Assembly (NCBI RefSeq): GCF_009858245.1
Contig: NZ_VMSB01000001.1
Coordinates: 310,001 to 374,000 of the forward strand
DNA length: 64,000 bases
From: Ornithinibacter aureus
Lineage (GTDB): Bacteria > Actinomycetota > Actinomycetes > Actinomycetales > Dermatophilaceae
Direction: 5' to 3'
Position numbers and translations under genes: made by a program. The notes beneath the pieces were generated by a model. The model ran no database searches. It was not told the DNA's origin and worked only from the letters and a program-made list of their open reading frames with translations. Shown here one piece after another: positions 19,676 to 29,502 of the stretch (the first letter of the stretch is position 1; each line of letters opens with the position of its first letter).

Positions 19676-22366
19676 ATGGAAACCGCTGAGATCCGGCGCC
19701 GCTGGCTGGCCTTCTTCGAGAAGAACGGCCACACCGTCGTCCCCTCCGCGCCGCTCATCCACGACGACCCGAACCTGCTGTTCGTCAACGCCGGGATGGT
19801 GCCGTTCAAGCCGTACTTCCTCGGCCAGGAGACCCCGCTGTGGGACCGCGCGACCAGTGTGCAGAAGTGCGTGCGCACCGGGGACATCGAGGAGGTCGGC
19901 AAGACCTCCCGGCACGGCACGTTCTTCCAGATGAACGGCAACTTCTCGTTCGGTGACTACTTCAAGGAGGGTGCCATCACCCTCGCCTGGCAGCTGGTCA
20001 CCACCTCGCAGGCCGAGGGGGGATACGGCCTGGACGCCGACAAGATCTGGCCGACCGTCTACGAGGACGACGACGAGGCCTTCGCCATCTGGCGCGACAC
20101 GATCGGCATTCCCGCCGAGCGGATCACCCGGCGGGGCAAGCTCGACAACTACTGGCACATGGGGGTCCCCGGCCCCGGTGGCCCGTGCAGCGAGATCTAC
20201 CTCGACCGTGGCCCGGAGTACGGGCTCGAGGGTGGCCCCGCCGTCGACGAGGACCGCTACCTCGAGTTCTGGAACCTGGTGTTCATGCAGGAGGAGCTCT
20301 CGGCGGTCCGCGCCAAGGACGACTTCGACATCTCCGGCCCGCTGCCCAAGCGCAACATCGACACCGGCATGGGTCTGGAGCGCATGGCCACCCTGCTCCA
20401 GGGCGTCGACAACCTGTACGAGATCGACGAGGTCTACCCGGTCATCGCCCGGGCGGCCGAGATGACCGGCAAGAGCTACGGCGAGCACTCGGGCCAGTCC
20501 GCGGGCTCCAGCCACCCCGACGACGTCCGGCTCCGGGTCGTCGCCGACCACGTGCGCTCGGCGCTCATGCTCATCGGCGACGGCGTGACCCCCGGAAACG
20601 AGGGCCGCGGTTACGTCCTGCGCCGGATGCTGCGTCGCTCGGTGCGCTCCATGCGCCTGCTCGGCTACGAGGACCCGTGCCTGCCCGAGCTGCTGCCGGT
20701 CTCGCTCGAGCGCATGCAGAACTCCTACCCCGAGCTGGCCACCGGCTTCGACCGGATCGCCCAGATCGCCTACGCAGAGGAGGACGCCTTCCGGCGCACC
20801 CTGGCCGCGGGGACCACGATCCTCGACACGGCCGTCGCCCGCACCAAGGAGGCCGGTGGCTCCACGCTCGCGGGGGAGCAGGCCTTCGCGCTGCACGACA
20901 CCTACGGCTTCCCCATCGACCTCACCCTGGAGATGGCCGCCGAACAGGGGCTGGAGGTGGACCGGGACGGGTTCACCCGCCTCATGCGCGAGCAGCGGGA
21001 ACGCGCACGGGCCGACGCCAAGGGCAAGAAGGCCAGGCACGCCAACACCGAGGTCTGGCGCGACCTGCGGGCCGGCGGCGCGACCGACTTCCGCGCCTAC
21101 GAGGAGCTGACCAGCGAGGCCACCGTCATCGGCCTCGTCGTCGACGGCGAACCCGTGCAGGAGATCGCACCCGGTCAGCAGGGCCAGGTCGTGCTCGACC
21201 GCACCCCCTTCTACGCCGAGTCAGGCGGTCAGATCGCCGACGAGGGCATCATCACGGCCGACGGTGTGCACCTGAAGGTCATCGACGTCCAGCGGCCGGT
21301 CAAGGGCCTCATCGCCCACACCGTCGAGGTCGTGACCGGTGGCCTGCAGACCGGCACGAGCGTGCTGGCCCAGGTCGACCCCGAGTGGCGGCTCTCGGCC
21401 TGCCAGGCCCACTCCGGCACCCACGTCGTCCACGCGGCCCTGCGCCAGGTGCTCGGCCCCTCGGCCCTGCAGTCCGGGTCGTACAACAAGCCCGGCTACC
21501 TGCGACTCGACTTCGCCTGGGGCCAGGCCCTGTCGGCGGCCACCCGCAGCGAGATCGAGGAGGTCGCCAACCTGGCGGTCCGTCGTGACCTGCCCGTCTC
21601 GGCCACGTACATGCCGCTGCCCAAGGCACGCGAGATCGGTGCCCTGGCGCTGTTCGGTGAGACCTACGGCGAGGACGTGCGGGTCGTCGAGATCGGCGGC
21701 GAGTGGAGCCGTGAGCTCTGTGGCGGTACCCACGTCCAGCACTCCAGCCAGGTCGGTGCCCTCACCCTCACCGGTGAGTCCTCCGTCGGGTCCGGCGTGC
21801 GGCGCGTCGAGGCCTTCGTCGGCATGGACGCGCTGCGTCACCTGGCGCGGGAGCGGGCGATCGTCGCCGAGCTGAGCGGCCTCGTCGGTGCACGGCCCGA
21901 CGAGCTGACCGACCGCATCGGGGCCATGGTGGCTCGTCTCAAGGAGGCCGAGCGCGAGCTCGAGCGGGTGCGCAAGGAGGCCGTGGCGGCGGCCGCGGGC
22001 AACCTCACCGAGCAGGCCCGCGACGTCAACGGGGTCACCTTCCTCGGCCACGACGCCGGGGATTCCGGTGCTGACGACGTGCGCACGATGGTCATGGACC
22101 TTCGGGGACGCCTGGGCAACCAAGGCCCCGTCGTCGTCGCCATCACGGGCGCGGCCAAGGGGCGTCCCGTCGTCGTCGTGGCGACCAACGAGGCGGCCCG
22201 TTCCCGCGGCATCCGGGCCGGTGAGCTCGTCCGGGTGGCGGCCACGACCCTCGGCGGCGGCGGTGGCGGCAAGGACGACATCGCCCAGGGCGGTGGGCAG
22301 GACGTCGCCAAGGTCGGCGAGGCACTGTCCGCCGTGGAGTGGCGCGTCGGGGAGCTCGCCGGCTGA
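19676..22366 (+). CDS. alaS: Alanyl-tRNA synthetase
   Basis: Class II synthetase of 896 residues, the full family length, charging tRNA-Ala. The aminoacylation domain opens with ETAEIRRRWLAFFEKNGH and FVNAGMVPFKPYF. The editing domain has the zinc-site pair HSGTHVVHAALR and CGGTHV, which removes mischarged Ser or Gly. The C-terminal C-Ala/DHHA1 region ends with the glycine-rich run GGGGGGKDDIAQGGG. Start ATG 19676 gives the standard N-terminus. The stop overlaps ruvX (TGATG), so alaS, ruvX, mltG and aroE are probably one transcript. Confidence 0.98.
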   Translation: METAEIRRRWLAFFEKNGHTVVPSAPLIHDDPNLLFVNAGMVPFKPYFLGQETPLWDRATSVQKCVRTGDIEEVGKTSRHGTFFQMNGNFSFGDYFKEGAITLAWQLVTTSQAEGGYGLDADKIWPTVYEDDDEAFAIWRDTIGIPAERITRRGKLDNYWHMGVPGPGGPCSEIYLDRGPEYGLEGGPAVDEDRYLEFWNLVFMQEELSAVRAKDDFDISGPLPKRNIDTGMGLERMATLLQGVDNLYEIDEVYPVIARAAEMTGKSYGEHSGQSAGSSHPDDVRLRVVADHVRSALMLIGDGVTPGNEGRGYVLRRMLRRSVRSMRLLGYEDPCLPELLPVSLERMQNSYPELATGFDRIAQIAYAEEDAFRRTLAAGTTILDTAVARTKEAGGSTLAGEQAFALHDTYGFPIDLTLEMAAEQGLEVDRDGFTRLMREQRERARADAKGKKARHANTEVWRDLRAGGATDFRAYEELTSEATVIGLVVDGEPVQEIAPGQQGQVVLDRTPFYAESGGQIADEGIITADGVHLKVIDVQRPVKGLIAHTVEVVTGGLQTGTSVLAQVDPEWRLSACQAHSGTHVVHAALRQVLGPSALQSGSYNKPGYLRLDFAWGQALSAATRSEIEEVANLAVRRDLPVSATYMPLPKAREIGALALFGETYGEDVRVVEIGGEWSRELCGGTHVQHSSQVGALTLTGESSVGSGVRRVEAFVGMDALRHLARERAIVAELSGLVGARPDELTDRIGAMVARLKEAERELERVRKEAVAAAAGNLTEQARDVNGVTFLGHDAGDSGADDVRTMVMDLRGRLGNQGPVVVAITGAAKGRPVVVVATNEAARSRGIRAGELVRVAATTLGGGGGGKDDIAQGGGQDVAKVGEALSAVEWRVGELAG

Positions 22367-22884
22367 TGCCGGAGCCGTCCGGGAGCTGGGTCGGTGTCGA
22401 CGTCGGCACCGTGCGGGTCGGCGTCGCCCGAAGCGACCCGCACGGCATCCTCGCAACCCCGGTGGCGACGCTTGCGCGGGACCCGGATGCCGCCGTGTCG
22501 CCGCAGGACCCGGACGTCACCTCGATCGCGGACCTCGTCACCGAGCTCGGCGCGGTCGGCGTGATCGTCGGACTGCCCCGGTCGATGTCCGGTGTCGAGG
22601 GTCCGAGCGCCGCGAAGGCGCGCCAGTATGCTTCCGTCGTTGCGGCGCGCATCGCGCCGGTGTGGGTGCGCCTCGTCGATGAGCGCCTGACCAGCGTCGA
22701 TGCCCACCGCACGCTGCGTGACAGCGGTGTCTCCGGTCGGCGACAGCGCGCGGTGGTCGACCAGGCCGCCGCGGTGCTCATCCTCCAGAACGCCCTGGAC
22801 ACCCAGCGCACCACCGGATCCCCACCCGGGGAACAGGTCCGGATCGGACGGCGCAAGCCACGGACGAAGGATGCCAAGCCGTGA
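22366..22884 (+). CDS. ruvX: Putative pre-16S rRNA nuclease / Holliday junction resolvase homologue
   Basis: YqgF/RuvX family, 172 residues. The RNase H-like fold starts with WVGVDVGTVRVGVARSD, holding the first catalytic Asp; GVIVGLPRSM and VRLVDERLTSVDA carry the later conserved positions. In E. coli YqgF finishes the 5' end of 16S rRNA; a resolvase role was proposed earlier from the fold. The start ATG overlaps the alaS stop by one base. The C-terminal tail is basic and poorly conserved. The mltG gene begins inside its stop (GTGA). Confidence 0.9.
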   Translation: MPEPSGSWVGVDVGTVRVGVARSDPHGILATPVATLARDPDAAVSPQDPDVTSIADLVTELGAVGVIVGLPRSMSGVEGPSAAKARQYASVVAARIAPVWVRLVDERLTSVDAHRTLRDSGVSGRRQRAVVDQAAAVLILQNALDTQRTTGSPPGEQVRIGRRKPRTKDAKP

Positions 22885-24050
22885 CGCAGGGCGACGTCTC
22901 CCACACGATCTTCGGTGAGCCCGAACCGCCGCCCACGCGGCTCCGTGCGCGCCGCCGCCAGCCACAGCGCAGGAACCGACGCTGGCTCGTGCTGCTCATC
23001 GCCCTCGCCCTGCTCGGCGGTGCCGCGTGGGCCGCCGTGAGCGTGATCAAGCCGGTGGTGGCCTCGGTGTTCGACTTCGGCGGCTCGGAGAGCGCGGACT
23101 TCCCGGGACCCGGCGAGGGCGAGGTCGAGATCGTCGTCTCCCCGGGGGAGACCGGAGAGGACATCGCGACGACGCTGCGGGACGCCGGCGTGGTCAAGAC
23201 CAGGGGTGCCTACATCGACGTCGCACGTTCCGACCCCGAGCGGGCCGCCGCCATCCAGCCCGGCAGGTACACCCTGCTCAAGGGGATGACGGCAGCAGAG
23301 GCGTTCGCTGTCCTCGCAGACCCGGCCAACCGGATCACCTCGGGGACGACGGTGCGCGAGGGGCTGTGGGCCACCGAGACCTTCGAGGTGCTGTCGGCGT
23401 CGACCGGCATCCCGGTCAAGGAGTACGCCGCCGCCGCCAAGGACGCCAAGGCGATCGGACTGCCCGCCGAGGCGGAGGGCAACGTCGAGGGCTGGCTGGC
23501 CCCCTCGACCTACGAGTTCCCCGAGAACTCCACCGCCGCCGAGCAGCTCGCGGCCATGGTCGCCCAGACCGTCAAGGTGCTCGACGCCGCAGGTGTGGCC
23601 ACCAAGGACCGCAAGGACGTGCTCATCCTGGCCTCACTCGTCGAGGCCGAGGCCAAGCTCGACGAGGACCGGCCCAAGATCGCCCGGGTGTTCCTCAACC
23701 GGCTGGAAACCGACGGGGAGCCGACCTACGGCCTGCTCCAGTCGGATGCGGCCGTGTCCTACGGGGCTCAGCGCAGGTCGTTGTTCCCCAGCTCGGCCGA
23801 GCTCAATGACGCCAGCAACCCGTACAACACCCGGCTCATCCCCGGCCTGCCTCCGGGCCCGATCAGCAACCCCGGTGCGGCGTCGATCAACGCTGCCGCG
23901 AACCCCGCGGACGGCCCGTGGTTCTTCTTCGTCGCCGTCAACCCCATCACCGGGGAGACCAAGTACGGGGTCACCCTGGAAGACCACAACAGGAACGTGC
24001 GCGAGCTGACCGCGTACTGCAACGAGAAGCCCAAGGACTGCGGGCTGTGA
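22881..24050 (+). CDS. mltG: Endolytic murein transglycosylase MltG
   Basis: A 389-residue YceG/MltG protein that cuts nascent peptidoglycan strands in the outer face of the membrane. A cytoplasmic basic segment precedes one membrane helix (about residues 35-58). A LysM-like or YceG N-lobe follows, then the catalytic domain with Glu255 in ILASLVEAEAK and the family patterns RVFLNRL, YGLLQSDAAVSYG, NPYNTRLIPGLPPGPISNPG. All expected active-site features are present. GTG 22881 overlaps ruvX (GTGA) and the stop overlaps aroE by four bases. Confidence 0.95.
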   Translation: MTQGDVSHTIFGEPEPPPTRLRARRRQPQRRNRRWLVLLIALALLGGAAWAAVSVIKPVVASVFDFGGSESADFPGPGEGEVEIVVSPGETGEDIATTLRDAGVVKTRGAYIDVARSDPERAAAIQPGRYTLLKGMTAAEAFAVLADPANRITSGTTVREGLWATETFEVLSASTGIPVKEYAAAAKDAKAIGLPAEAEGNVEGWLAPSTYEFPENSTAAEQLAAMVAQTVKVLDAAGVATKDRKDVLILASLVEAEAKLDEDRPKIARVFLNRLETDGEPTYGLLQSDAAVSYGAQRRSLFPSSAELNDASNPYNTRLIPGLPPGPISNPGAASINAAANPADGPWFFFVAVNPITGETKYGVTLEDHNRNVRELTAYCNEKPKDCGL

Positions 24051-24868
24051 GGGCAGCCGTCCTCGGCTCACCGATCGCTCACTCCCTGTCGCCCGTGATC
24101 CACCGGGCCGGGTACCTCGCGGCCGGGCTCACCGGATGGGAGTACACCGCCCACGAGGTGGATGCCGACGCACTTCCCGGGTTCGTCGACGGCCTGGACG
24201 CCTCCTGGCGCGGCCTGTCCCTGACGATGCCGCTCAAGCAGGTCGCCGGTGCGCTGGCCACGACGGTGGATGCCGTGGCCAGCCGATCGGGTGCCGTCAA
24301 CACCCTGGTGCGACGGGCCGACGGAGGGTGGGATGCGACGAACACCGACGTCATGGGCATCATCGAGGCGCTGCGGCCGCACCTGCCCGACGGAGCGACC
24401 CGAGCGCTGGTGCTCGGGTCCGGTGCGACCGCTCGGTCTGCCGTGCTCGCCATGGCCGGGCTCGGCATCACCACCCTCACCGTGCGGGCCCGCGACACGG
24501 CCAAGGCGGCCGACCTGCTGAGCTGGGCGCTCGGCCTCGACATCGGGATCCGCAACGGCTCGGTGGCCGACCTCGGGCCGTGGGTGAGCACGCGGGACGA
24601 CGTCGTGGTCTCCACCCTGCCCGCGACGGCTGCCGAGGCGGTCGCCGCCACGGTCCCGACGGTGCACCACGGCATCCTGCTCGACGTCGTCTATGCCGGC
24701 TGGCCGACACCCCCGGCGCGAGCCGCGGCCGACGCCGGGATGACGGTGGTGTCGGGACTGGACATGCTCGTGCACCAGGCAGCGGAGCAGTTCCGTCTCT
24801 TCACCGGGCACGATGCCCCGGTGGCCGAGATGGCCGCCGCAGGTCGGGCGGCCCTGGCGGCGCGATGA
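24047..24868 (+). CDS. aroE: Shikimate dehydrogenase
   Basis: Reduces 3-dehydroshikimate to shikimate with NADPH. The 273-residue protein begins AAVLGSPIAHSLSPVIH (substrate-binding SxS motif), has the catalytic Lys in SLTMPLKQ, NTD (residues about 102-104) near the active site, and a glycine-rich NADP loop VLGSGATARSAV. GTG 24047 overlaps the mltG stop (GTGA). Downstream aroC, aroK and aroB complete a shikimate cluster split only by the prepilin peptidase gene, as in mycobacteria. Confidence 0.95.
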   Translation: MRAAVLGSPIAHSLSPVIHRAGYLAAGLTGWEYTAHEVDADALPGFVDGLDASWRGLSLTMPLKQVAGALATTVDAVASRSGAVNTLVRRADGGWDATNTDVMGIIEALRPHLPDGATRALVLGSGATARSAVLAMAGLGITTLTVRARDTAKAADLLSWALGLDIGIRNGSVADLGPWVSTRDDVVVSTLPATAAEAVAATVPTVHHGILLDVVYAGWPTPPARAAADAGMTVVSGLDMLVHQAAEQFRLFTGHDAPVAEMAAAGRAALAAR

Positions 24869-25548
24869 CCCCCTGGTGGGTCGTCGCAGGCTGCGCCCTG
24901 GTCATGGGGGTGGTCGGCCACCTGACCGGCCAGCGGCTCGCGACGGGCGGCTACCGGATCCCCGAGGACGACGCCGAGCGCGCGGTGGGGCGCAACTGGT
25001 GGCCCGGGCTGCTGTGCGGTGCGCTGTCGGCGGTGGCGGCCCTGGCCGTCGGTGACCTCGCGGGCTGGGCGGCGCTTCCGGCCTACCTGCTCTTCGCGTG
25101 GTTGACCGTCGGCCTCATCTGGATCGACCTCGACGTGCACCGGCTCCCGGTGGGCCTCGTCGTCCCCACCGGCTGGGGCATCCTCGTGCTCCTGGCCGTC
25201 GCGTCCCTCGCATCCGGGGACCGGCGCTGGCTGGGCGCCGTCGTCGGGTTCGTCGTCATGGGACTGGTCTACCTCGTGCTGGCGGTGCTGCCCGGTGGTG
25301 GTGTCGGCGGGGGAGACGTGCGGCTGGCGCCCCTCATCGGTGCGCTGCTCGGCTGGCTCGGCGCAGCCCACCTGGTCATCGGGCTGGCCGCCGGGTTCCT
25401 CATCGGCGGGGTGGCCGCTGCGGCGCTGCTCGTGCTCGGCAGGGCAGGCCTGAAGTCGTCGATCGCGTACGGGCCGGCGATGTGCCTCGGGGCCTGGGTG
25501 GGCATCGCGGCGACATCCCGGATCCTGACCGTGCTGTCGGGCGGCTGA
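24865..25548 (+). CDS. A24-type prepilin peptidase
   Basis: A 227-residue polytopic membrane aspartyl protease that would process type IV prepilin-like leaders. The two catalytic Asp motifs are present: WIDLDVHRLP and GGGVGGGDVRLAP (the GxGD-type site). The N-terminal zinc-binding and methyltransferase domain of PilD is absent, so it is the short actinobacterial form. It overlaps aroE (ATGA). No pilin or Tad/Flp gene is in the window, so its substrates are elsewhere; the location between aroE and aroC is conserved in actinobacteria (compare Rv2551c). Confidence 0.9.
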   Translation: MTPWWVVAGCALVMGVVGHLTGQRLATGGYRIPEDDAERAVGRNWWPGLLCGALSAVAALAVGDLAGWAALPAYLLFAWLTVGLIWIDLDVHRLPVGLVVPTGWGILVLLAVASLASGDRRWLGAVVGFVVMGLVYLVLAVLPGGGVGGGDVRLAPLIGALLGWLGAAHLVIGLAAGFLIGGVAAAALLVLGRAGLKSSIAYGPAMCLGAWVGIAATSRILTVLSGG

Positions 25549-25572
25549 GCATCGCGTGACAGGATTCTGGTC

Positions 25573-26805
25573 ATGCTGCGCTGGTTGACCGCCGGGGAGT
25601 CACACGGCCCCGCCCTCGTCGCGACGATCGACGGGTTGCCCGCCGGAGTCGTCGTCTCCAGCGACGACCTCGCCGGGGCGCTGGCCCGTCGCCGCCTCGG
25701 CCACGGCCGCGGGGCCCGGATGTCCTTCGAGCGTGACGACGTGGAGTTCCTCGGTGGGGTGCGCCACGGCGTGACCCTCGGCTCGCCCATCGCGATCAGG
25801 GTGGGCAACAGCGAGTGGCCCAAGTGGCAGACCGTCATGAGCCCCGACCCCGTCGCCGCCGACGACCTCGCCGCGGCCAACGACATCAACGCCGAGAAGG
25901 AGATCGCCCGCAACCGGCCGCTCACCCGGCCCCGCCCGGGTCACGCAGACCTCGTCGGGATGCAGAAGTACGGCTTCGACGACGCGCGCCCCGTGCTCGA
26001 GCGGGCATCGGCCCGCGAGACGGCTGCCCGGGTGGCGCTCGGAGAGGTGGCGGCACGCTTCCTCGACCAGGCCTACGGCATCCGCCTGGTGTCCCACACG
26101 GTCGCCATCGGCGCGGCCGCGGTCGCCGAGGACGCGCCGTTGCCGACCGCTGACGACGTCGCGGCCCTCGACGCCGATCCGGTGCGCGCCTTCGACGCCG
26201 CCGGCTCCGCCGCAATGGTCGCCGAGGTCGACGCCGCCCACAAGGACGGCGACACCCTCGGGGGAGTGGTCGAGGTCGTCGTCACCGGGCTGCCGCCGGG
26301 CCTGGGCTCGCACGTGCACTGGGACCGGCGCCTCGACGCACGCCTCGCGGGGGCCCTCATGGGCATCCAGGCCATCAAGGGTGTCGAGGTCGGTGATGGC
26401 TTCCGCACCGCGACCCGGCGCGGCTCGGTCGCCCACGACGAGATGGAGCGCGGCGCCGACGGGGTCATCCGTCGCCGCACCGGGCGGGCCGGCGGCACCG
26501 AGGGCGGCATGTCGGTCGGTGGGTTGCTCCGCGTTCGCGCGGCCATGAAGCCCATCTCGACGGTGCCCCGCGCCCTGGAGACCGTCGACGTCGCCTCCGA
26601 CGAGCCCGCCCGCGCCATCCACCAGCGCTCCGACGTCTGCGCGGTGCCGGCGGCCGGTGTGGTCGCCGAGGCGATGGTCGCCCTCGTGCTGGCCGAGGCC
26701 TGCCTGGAGAAGTTCGGCGGCGACTGCGTCGCCGAGACCGCACGCAACCACGCGTCGTACCTGGCCGCCATCCCGGCCTCGATGCGCACCTGGGACGACG
26801 AATGA
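25573..26805 (+). CDS. aroC: Chorismate synthase
   Basis: Forms chorismate from EPSP using reduced FMN. The 410-residue protein starts [21 protein letters not shown], the conserved family opening with an active-site His, and contains [15 protein letters not shown] and the later [14 protein letters not shown], which bind FMN and substrate. Asp/Arg-rich C-terminal motifs ([13 protein letters not shown]) are intact. It lies 24 bases after the prepilin peptidase gene and overlaps aroK by four bases. Confidence 0.97.
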   Translation: MLRWLTAGESHGPALVATIDGLPAGVVVSSDDLAGALARRRLGHGRGARMSFERDDVEFLGGVRHGVTLGSPIAIRVGNSEWPKWQTVMSPDPVAADDLAAANDINAEKEIARNRPLTRPRPGHADLVGMQKYGFDDARPVLERASARETAARVALGEVAARFLDQAYGIRLVSHTVAIGAAAVAEDAPLPTADDVAALDADPVRAFDAAGSAAMVAEVDAAHKDGDTLGGVVEVVVTGLPPGLGSHVHWDRRLDARLAGALMGIQAIKGVEVGDGFRTATRRGSVAHDEMERGADGVIRRRTGRAGGTEGGMSVGGLLRVRAAMKPISTVPRALETVDVASDEPARAIHQRSDVCAVPAAGVVAEAMVALVLAEACLEKFGGDCVAETARNHASYLAAIPASMRTWDDE

Positions 26806-27308
26806 GCCCGCGGGTGGTGCTCATCGGGCCACCCGGGTCGGGCAAGAGCACCGTGGGAGCCGCCTTGGCCGGGCTGCTCGACGTGCCGCTGCACGACACC
26901 GACGCCGCGATCGAGGCGGCTGCGGGCCGCTCGATCTCGGACATCTTCATCGAGGACGGCGAGCCCACCTTCCGTGAGCTCGAGCGGGCCGAGGTGGCCC
27001 GTGCGGTCGAGCAGGAGCACGGCGTGCTGGCCCTCGGCGGTGGCGCGCCCGTGGACCCGCTGACCGAGCAGGTGCTCGCCGGGCAGGTCGTCGTGTTCCT
27101 CGACGTCGGGATCGCCGATGCCTCGAGGCGGGTGGGCTTCGACCAGAGCCGTCCCCTGCTCGCGGTCAACCCGCGGGCGTCGTGGGTGCGCCTGATGAAC
27201 GAGCGACGGCCCGTCTACGAGCGGGTCGCCACCCACCGCGTCGACACCGCAGGCCGCACCCCGCAGGCCATCGCCGAGGAGATCGCCACCCTGCTGGGGT
27301 CGTCGTGA
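26802..27308 (+). CDS. aroK: Shikimate kinase
   Basis: Phosphorylates shikimate at the 3-hydroxyl with ATP. A 168-residue P-loop kinase: Walker [12 protein letters not shown] near the N-terminus, the shikimate-binding [16 protein letters not shown], and GGGAPV of the Walker B-like strand. All key residues of the family are visible. Overlaps aroC (ATGA) and aroB (GTGA), so the three are translationally linked. Confidence 0.96.
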   Translation: MSPRVVLIGPPGSGKSTVGAALAGLLDVPLHDTDAAIEAAAGRSISDIFIEDGEPTFRELERAEVARAVEQEHGVLALGGGAPVDPLTEQVLAGQVVVFLDVGIADASRRVGFDQSRPLLAVNPRASWVRLMNERRPVYERVATHRVDTAGRTPQAIAEEIATLLGSS

Positions 27309-28381
27309 CGTCGTCGGCGACCGTCATCCCGGTCGGAACCTCCTACGACGTCGTCGTCGGCCACGGGGTGTCCGACCGCGTCACCGACCTGCTCTCCGGG
27401 GACGTCCGGCAGGTCCTCGTCGTGCGGCCGCAGTCGCTGGCCCGCCTGGCGGCCCCGGTCGTCCACCGCCTGCGCGAGGCCGGACTGACCGTTCACGAGG
27501 CCGCCGTTCCGGACAACGAGGTGGCCAAGACCGCGCAGGTGGCGGCGGGCCTGTGGGCCACGCTGGGTCAGCACGCGTTCACCCGCTCGGATGCCGTGGT
27601 GGCGGTGGGTGGTGGCACCGTGACCGACCTCGCCGGCTTCGTCGCGGCCACGTGGTTGCGTGGAGTCGCCGTGGTGCACGTGCCGACGACCCTGCTGGCG
27701 ATGGTCGACGCCGCCGTCGGTGGGAAGACCGGCATCAACACGGCCGAGGGCAAGAACCTCGTGGGTTCCTTCCACGAGCCGGCCGGCGTGCTCTGCGACC
27801 TCGACGCCCTCGCCACCCTGCCCCGACCTGACCTCGTCGCCGGTCTGGCCGAGGTCGTCAAGGCCGGGTTCATCGCCGACCCGCGCATCCTCGAGCTCGT
27901 CGAGGGCGACCTCGACGCGGCGACCCGCGCCGACGGGCCCGCGATGCGTGAGCTCGTCGAGCGGGCCATCGCGATGAAGGCCGAGGTCGTCGCCGCCGAC
28001 CTCAAGGAGTCGTGGCTGCGCGAGATCCTCAACTACGGGCACACCCTGGGCCATGCCGTCGAGCAGGTCGAGGGCTATCACCGCCGGCACGGTGAGGCCG
28101 TGGCGATCGGCATGACCTTCGCCGCACACCTGGCCCACCGGGCTGGGCACCTCACGGCGGATGCCGTGGAGCGGCACCGCGCGATCCTCACCTCGGTCGG
28201 CCTGCCCACCACCTACGAGGCCGGCCACTGGGACACCTTGGCCACGGCGATGCAGCGGGACAAGAAGACCCGGGGTTCGGTGCTGCGCTTCATCGTCCTC
28301 GAGGACATCGGGGTGCCCACGCGACTCGTCGGCCCGGACGAGGCGCTGCTGCGGGCCGCGTACGACGACCTCTGCCGCTGA
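27305..28381 (+). CDS. aroB: 3-dehydroquinate synthase
   Basis: Converts DAHP to 3-dehydroquinate with NAD and zinc, the second step of the shikimate pathway. The 358-residue protein carries AVGGGTVTDLAGFVAATWLRG (NAD binding, split over residues about 95-115), PTTLLAMVDAAVGGKTGIN, and the zinc ligands in EVVKAGFI, YGHTLGHAVE and HGEAVAIGM. GTG 27305 overlaps aroK (GTGA). Two hairpins follow the stop, so the shikimate unit probably ends here. Confidence 0.96.
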   Translation: MTSSATVIPVGTSYDVVVGHGVSDRVTDLLSGDVRQVLVVRPQSLARLAAPVVHRLREAGLTVHEAAVPDNEVAKTAQVAAGLWATLGQHAFTRSDAVVAVGGGTVTDLAGFVAATWLRGVAVVHVPTTLLAMVDAAVGGKTGINTAEGKNLVGSFHEPAGVLCDLDALATLPRPDLVAGLAEVVKAGFIADPRILELVEGDLDAATRADGPAMRELVERAIAMKAEVVAADLKESWLREILNYGHTLGHAVEQVEGYHRRHGEAVAIGMTFAAHLAHRAGHLTADAVERHRAILTSVGLPTTYEAGHWDTLATAMQRDKKTRGSVLRFIVLEDIGVPTRLVGPDEALLRAAYDDLCR

Positions 28382-28433
28382 GCCGCACCCTGCGGCAGCT
28401 CCCGTGCACAGGTGACTCACAGCAGGTGCACGG
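28382..28433 (+). terminator. Tandem hairpins after aroB
   Basis: Immediately after the stop, GCCGCA/TGCGGC form a 6-pair hairpin (28382-28396, 3-base loop). A second perfect pair, CCGTGCAC (28402-28409) and GTGCACGG (28426-28433), closes a 16-base loop. Together they look like the end of the aro transcript. No T-rich tail is seen. Confidence 0.5.
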
Positions 28434-28468
28434 AACAGCCACGGCAGGGCCCAGCAGGGTGGTCTGCC

Positions 28469-29368
28469 ATGAGCACCCAGACGCAGCCACCTGCCACCCT
28501 GTCCCTCGCCGGTCCCGAGGCCGGCGTCCACCCCGACCACGACCGCGGGCTCGAGTTCGACGTGCGCACCCTCATGGCCCGGCGCTCCGCCCTCGGCCTG
28601 CTCTCGGGTGCGGGCCTGCTCGCCCTCGTCGGCTGCTCCGACGCGTCGACCGACACGTCGGCATCCACGGCCTCCTCCGCCACGGCATCCGCCACGACGA
28701 GCGCGAGTGCCGGCGCCACGGCATCCTCAGCCGCCGTCGACTCCGTCGTGCCCGACGAGACCGCCGGCCCCTACCCGGGCGACGGCAGCAACGGCACCGA
28801 CGTCCTCGACGACTCCGGCATCGTCCGCCAGGACATCTCCTCGTCGTTCGGGACCTCGACGACGACGGCCGCCGGAGTCCCGCTCACCCTGAACCTCACC
28901 GTCCTGAACTCGGCCGACGGGTACGCAGCGCTCGAGGGCGTCGCCGTCTACGCGTGGCATGCCGATGCACAGGGCCGCTACTCGATGTACTCGCAAGGGG
29001 TGGAGAACGAGAACTACCTGCGCGGGGTGCAACCCACCGACGGGAGCGGCACGGCCAGCTTCACCACGATCTTCCCCGGCTGCTACGACGGGCGGTGGCC
29101 GCACATCCACTTCGAGGTCTACCGCAGCACGGCCGAGGCGACGAGCGACGGCCAGATCGTCAAGACCAGCCAGATCGCGCTGCCGCAGGCGGCGTGCGAA
29201 GCGGTGTACGCGGACGGTACGACGTACGTGTCGAGCGCAGACAACCTCGCCCGCACGTCCCTGACGCGAGACATGGTGTTCGGTGACGACGGCGGCATCC
29301 ACCAGCTGGCCACCGTGACGGGTGACGCGGCATCCGGCTACGTCGCGAACCTCACGATCGCCATCTGA
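28469..29368 (+). CDS. Tat-type lipoprotein with intradiol dioxygenase-like domain
   Basis: A 299-residue protein. Arg38-Arg39 followed by [10 protein letters not shown] and a lipobox ending at Cys56 (LVGC) indicate Tat export and lipid anchoring; a Ser/Ala/Thr linker (60-90) follows. The C-terminal domain resembles intradiol ring-cleavage dioxygenases: candidate Fe(III) ligands are Tyr171 (GRYSMYSQG), Tyr206 (PGCYDGRW) and the HIH pair His212/His214 (WPHIHFEVY). Secreted dioxygenase-like proteins of this type occur in many actinobacteria with unknown substrates; no aromatic degradation genes are nearby. A longer start at 28412 is possible. The twin-Arg site lies 37 residues from the ATG, so a shorter start near residue 36 is also possible. 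Confidence 0.82.
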   Translation: MSTQTQPPATLSLAGPEAGVHPDHDRGLEFDVRTLMARRSALGLLSGAGLLALVGCSDASTDTSASTASSATASATTSASAGATASSAAVDSVVPDETAGPYPGDGSNGTDVLDDSGIVRQDISSSFGTSTTTAAGVPLTLNLTVLNSADGYAALEGVAVYAWHADAQGRYSMYSQGVENENYLRGVQPTDGSGTASFTTIFPGCYDGRWPHIHFEVYRSTAEATSDGQIVKTSQIALPQAACEAVYADGTTYVSSADNLARTSLTRDMVFGDDGGIHQLATVTGDAASGYVANLTIAI

Positions 29369-29411
29369 CGGGGTCGGCCCGGCGGAGGACGGGGTGGGGG
29401 GCCACGCGCGA

Positions 29412-29417
29412 TAGACT
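29412..29417 (+). promoter_or_regulatory. Candidate efp -10 box
   Basis: TAGACT lies 85 bases upstream of the efp GTG and is a good match to TANNNT. No clear -35 is visible. The leader between them holds no convincing ORF. Confidence 0.4.
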
Positions 29418-29502
29418 CGTGCGGTTCCCCACCCCTCGCCGGGGTGCTGCCTGCCCGGGACCGGGCGCGGTGACCGGCGTCGACGAAAGCGAAGATCCAC
29501 CC

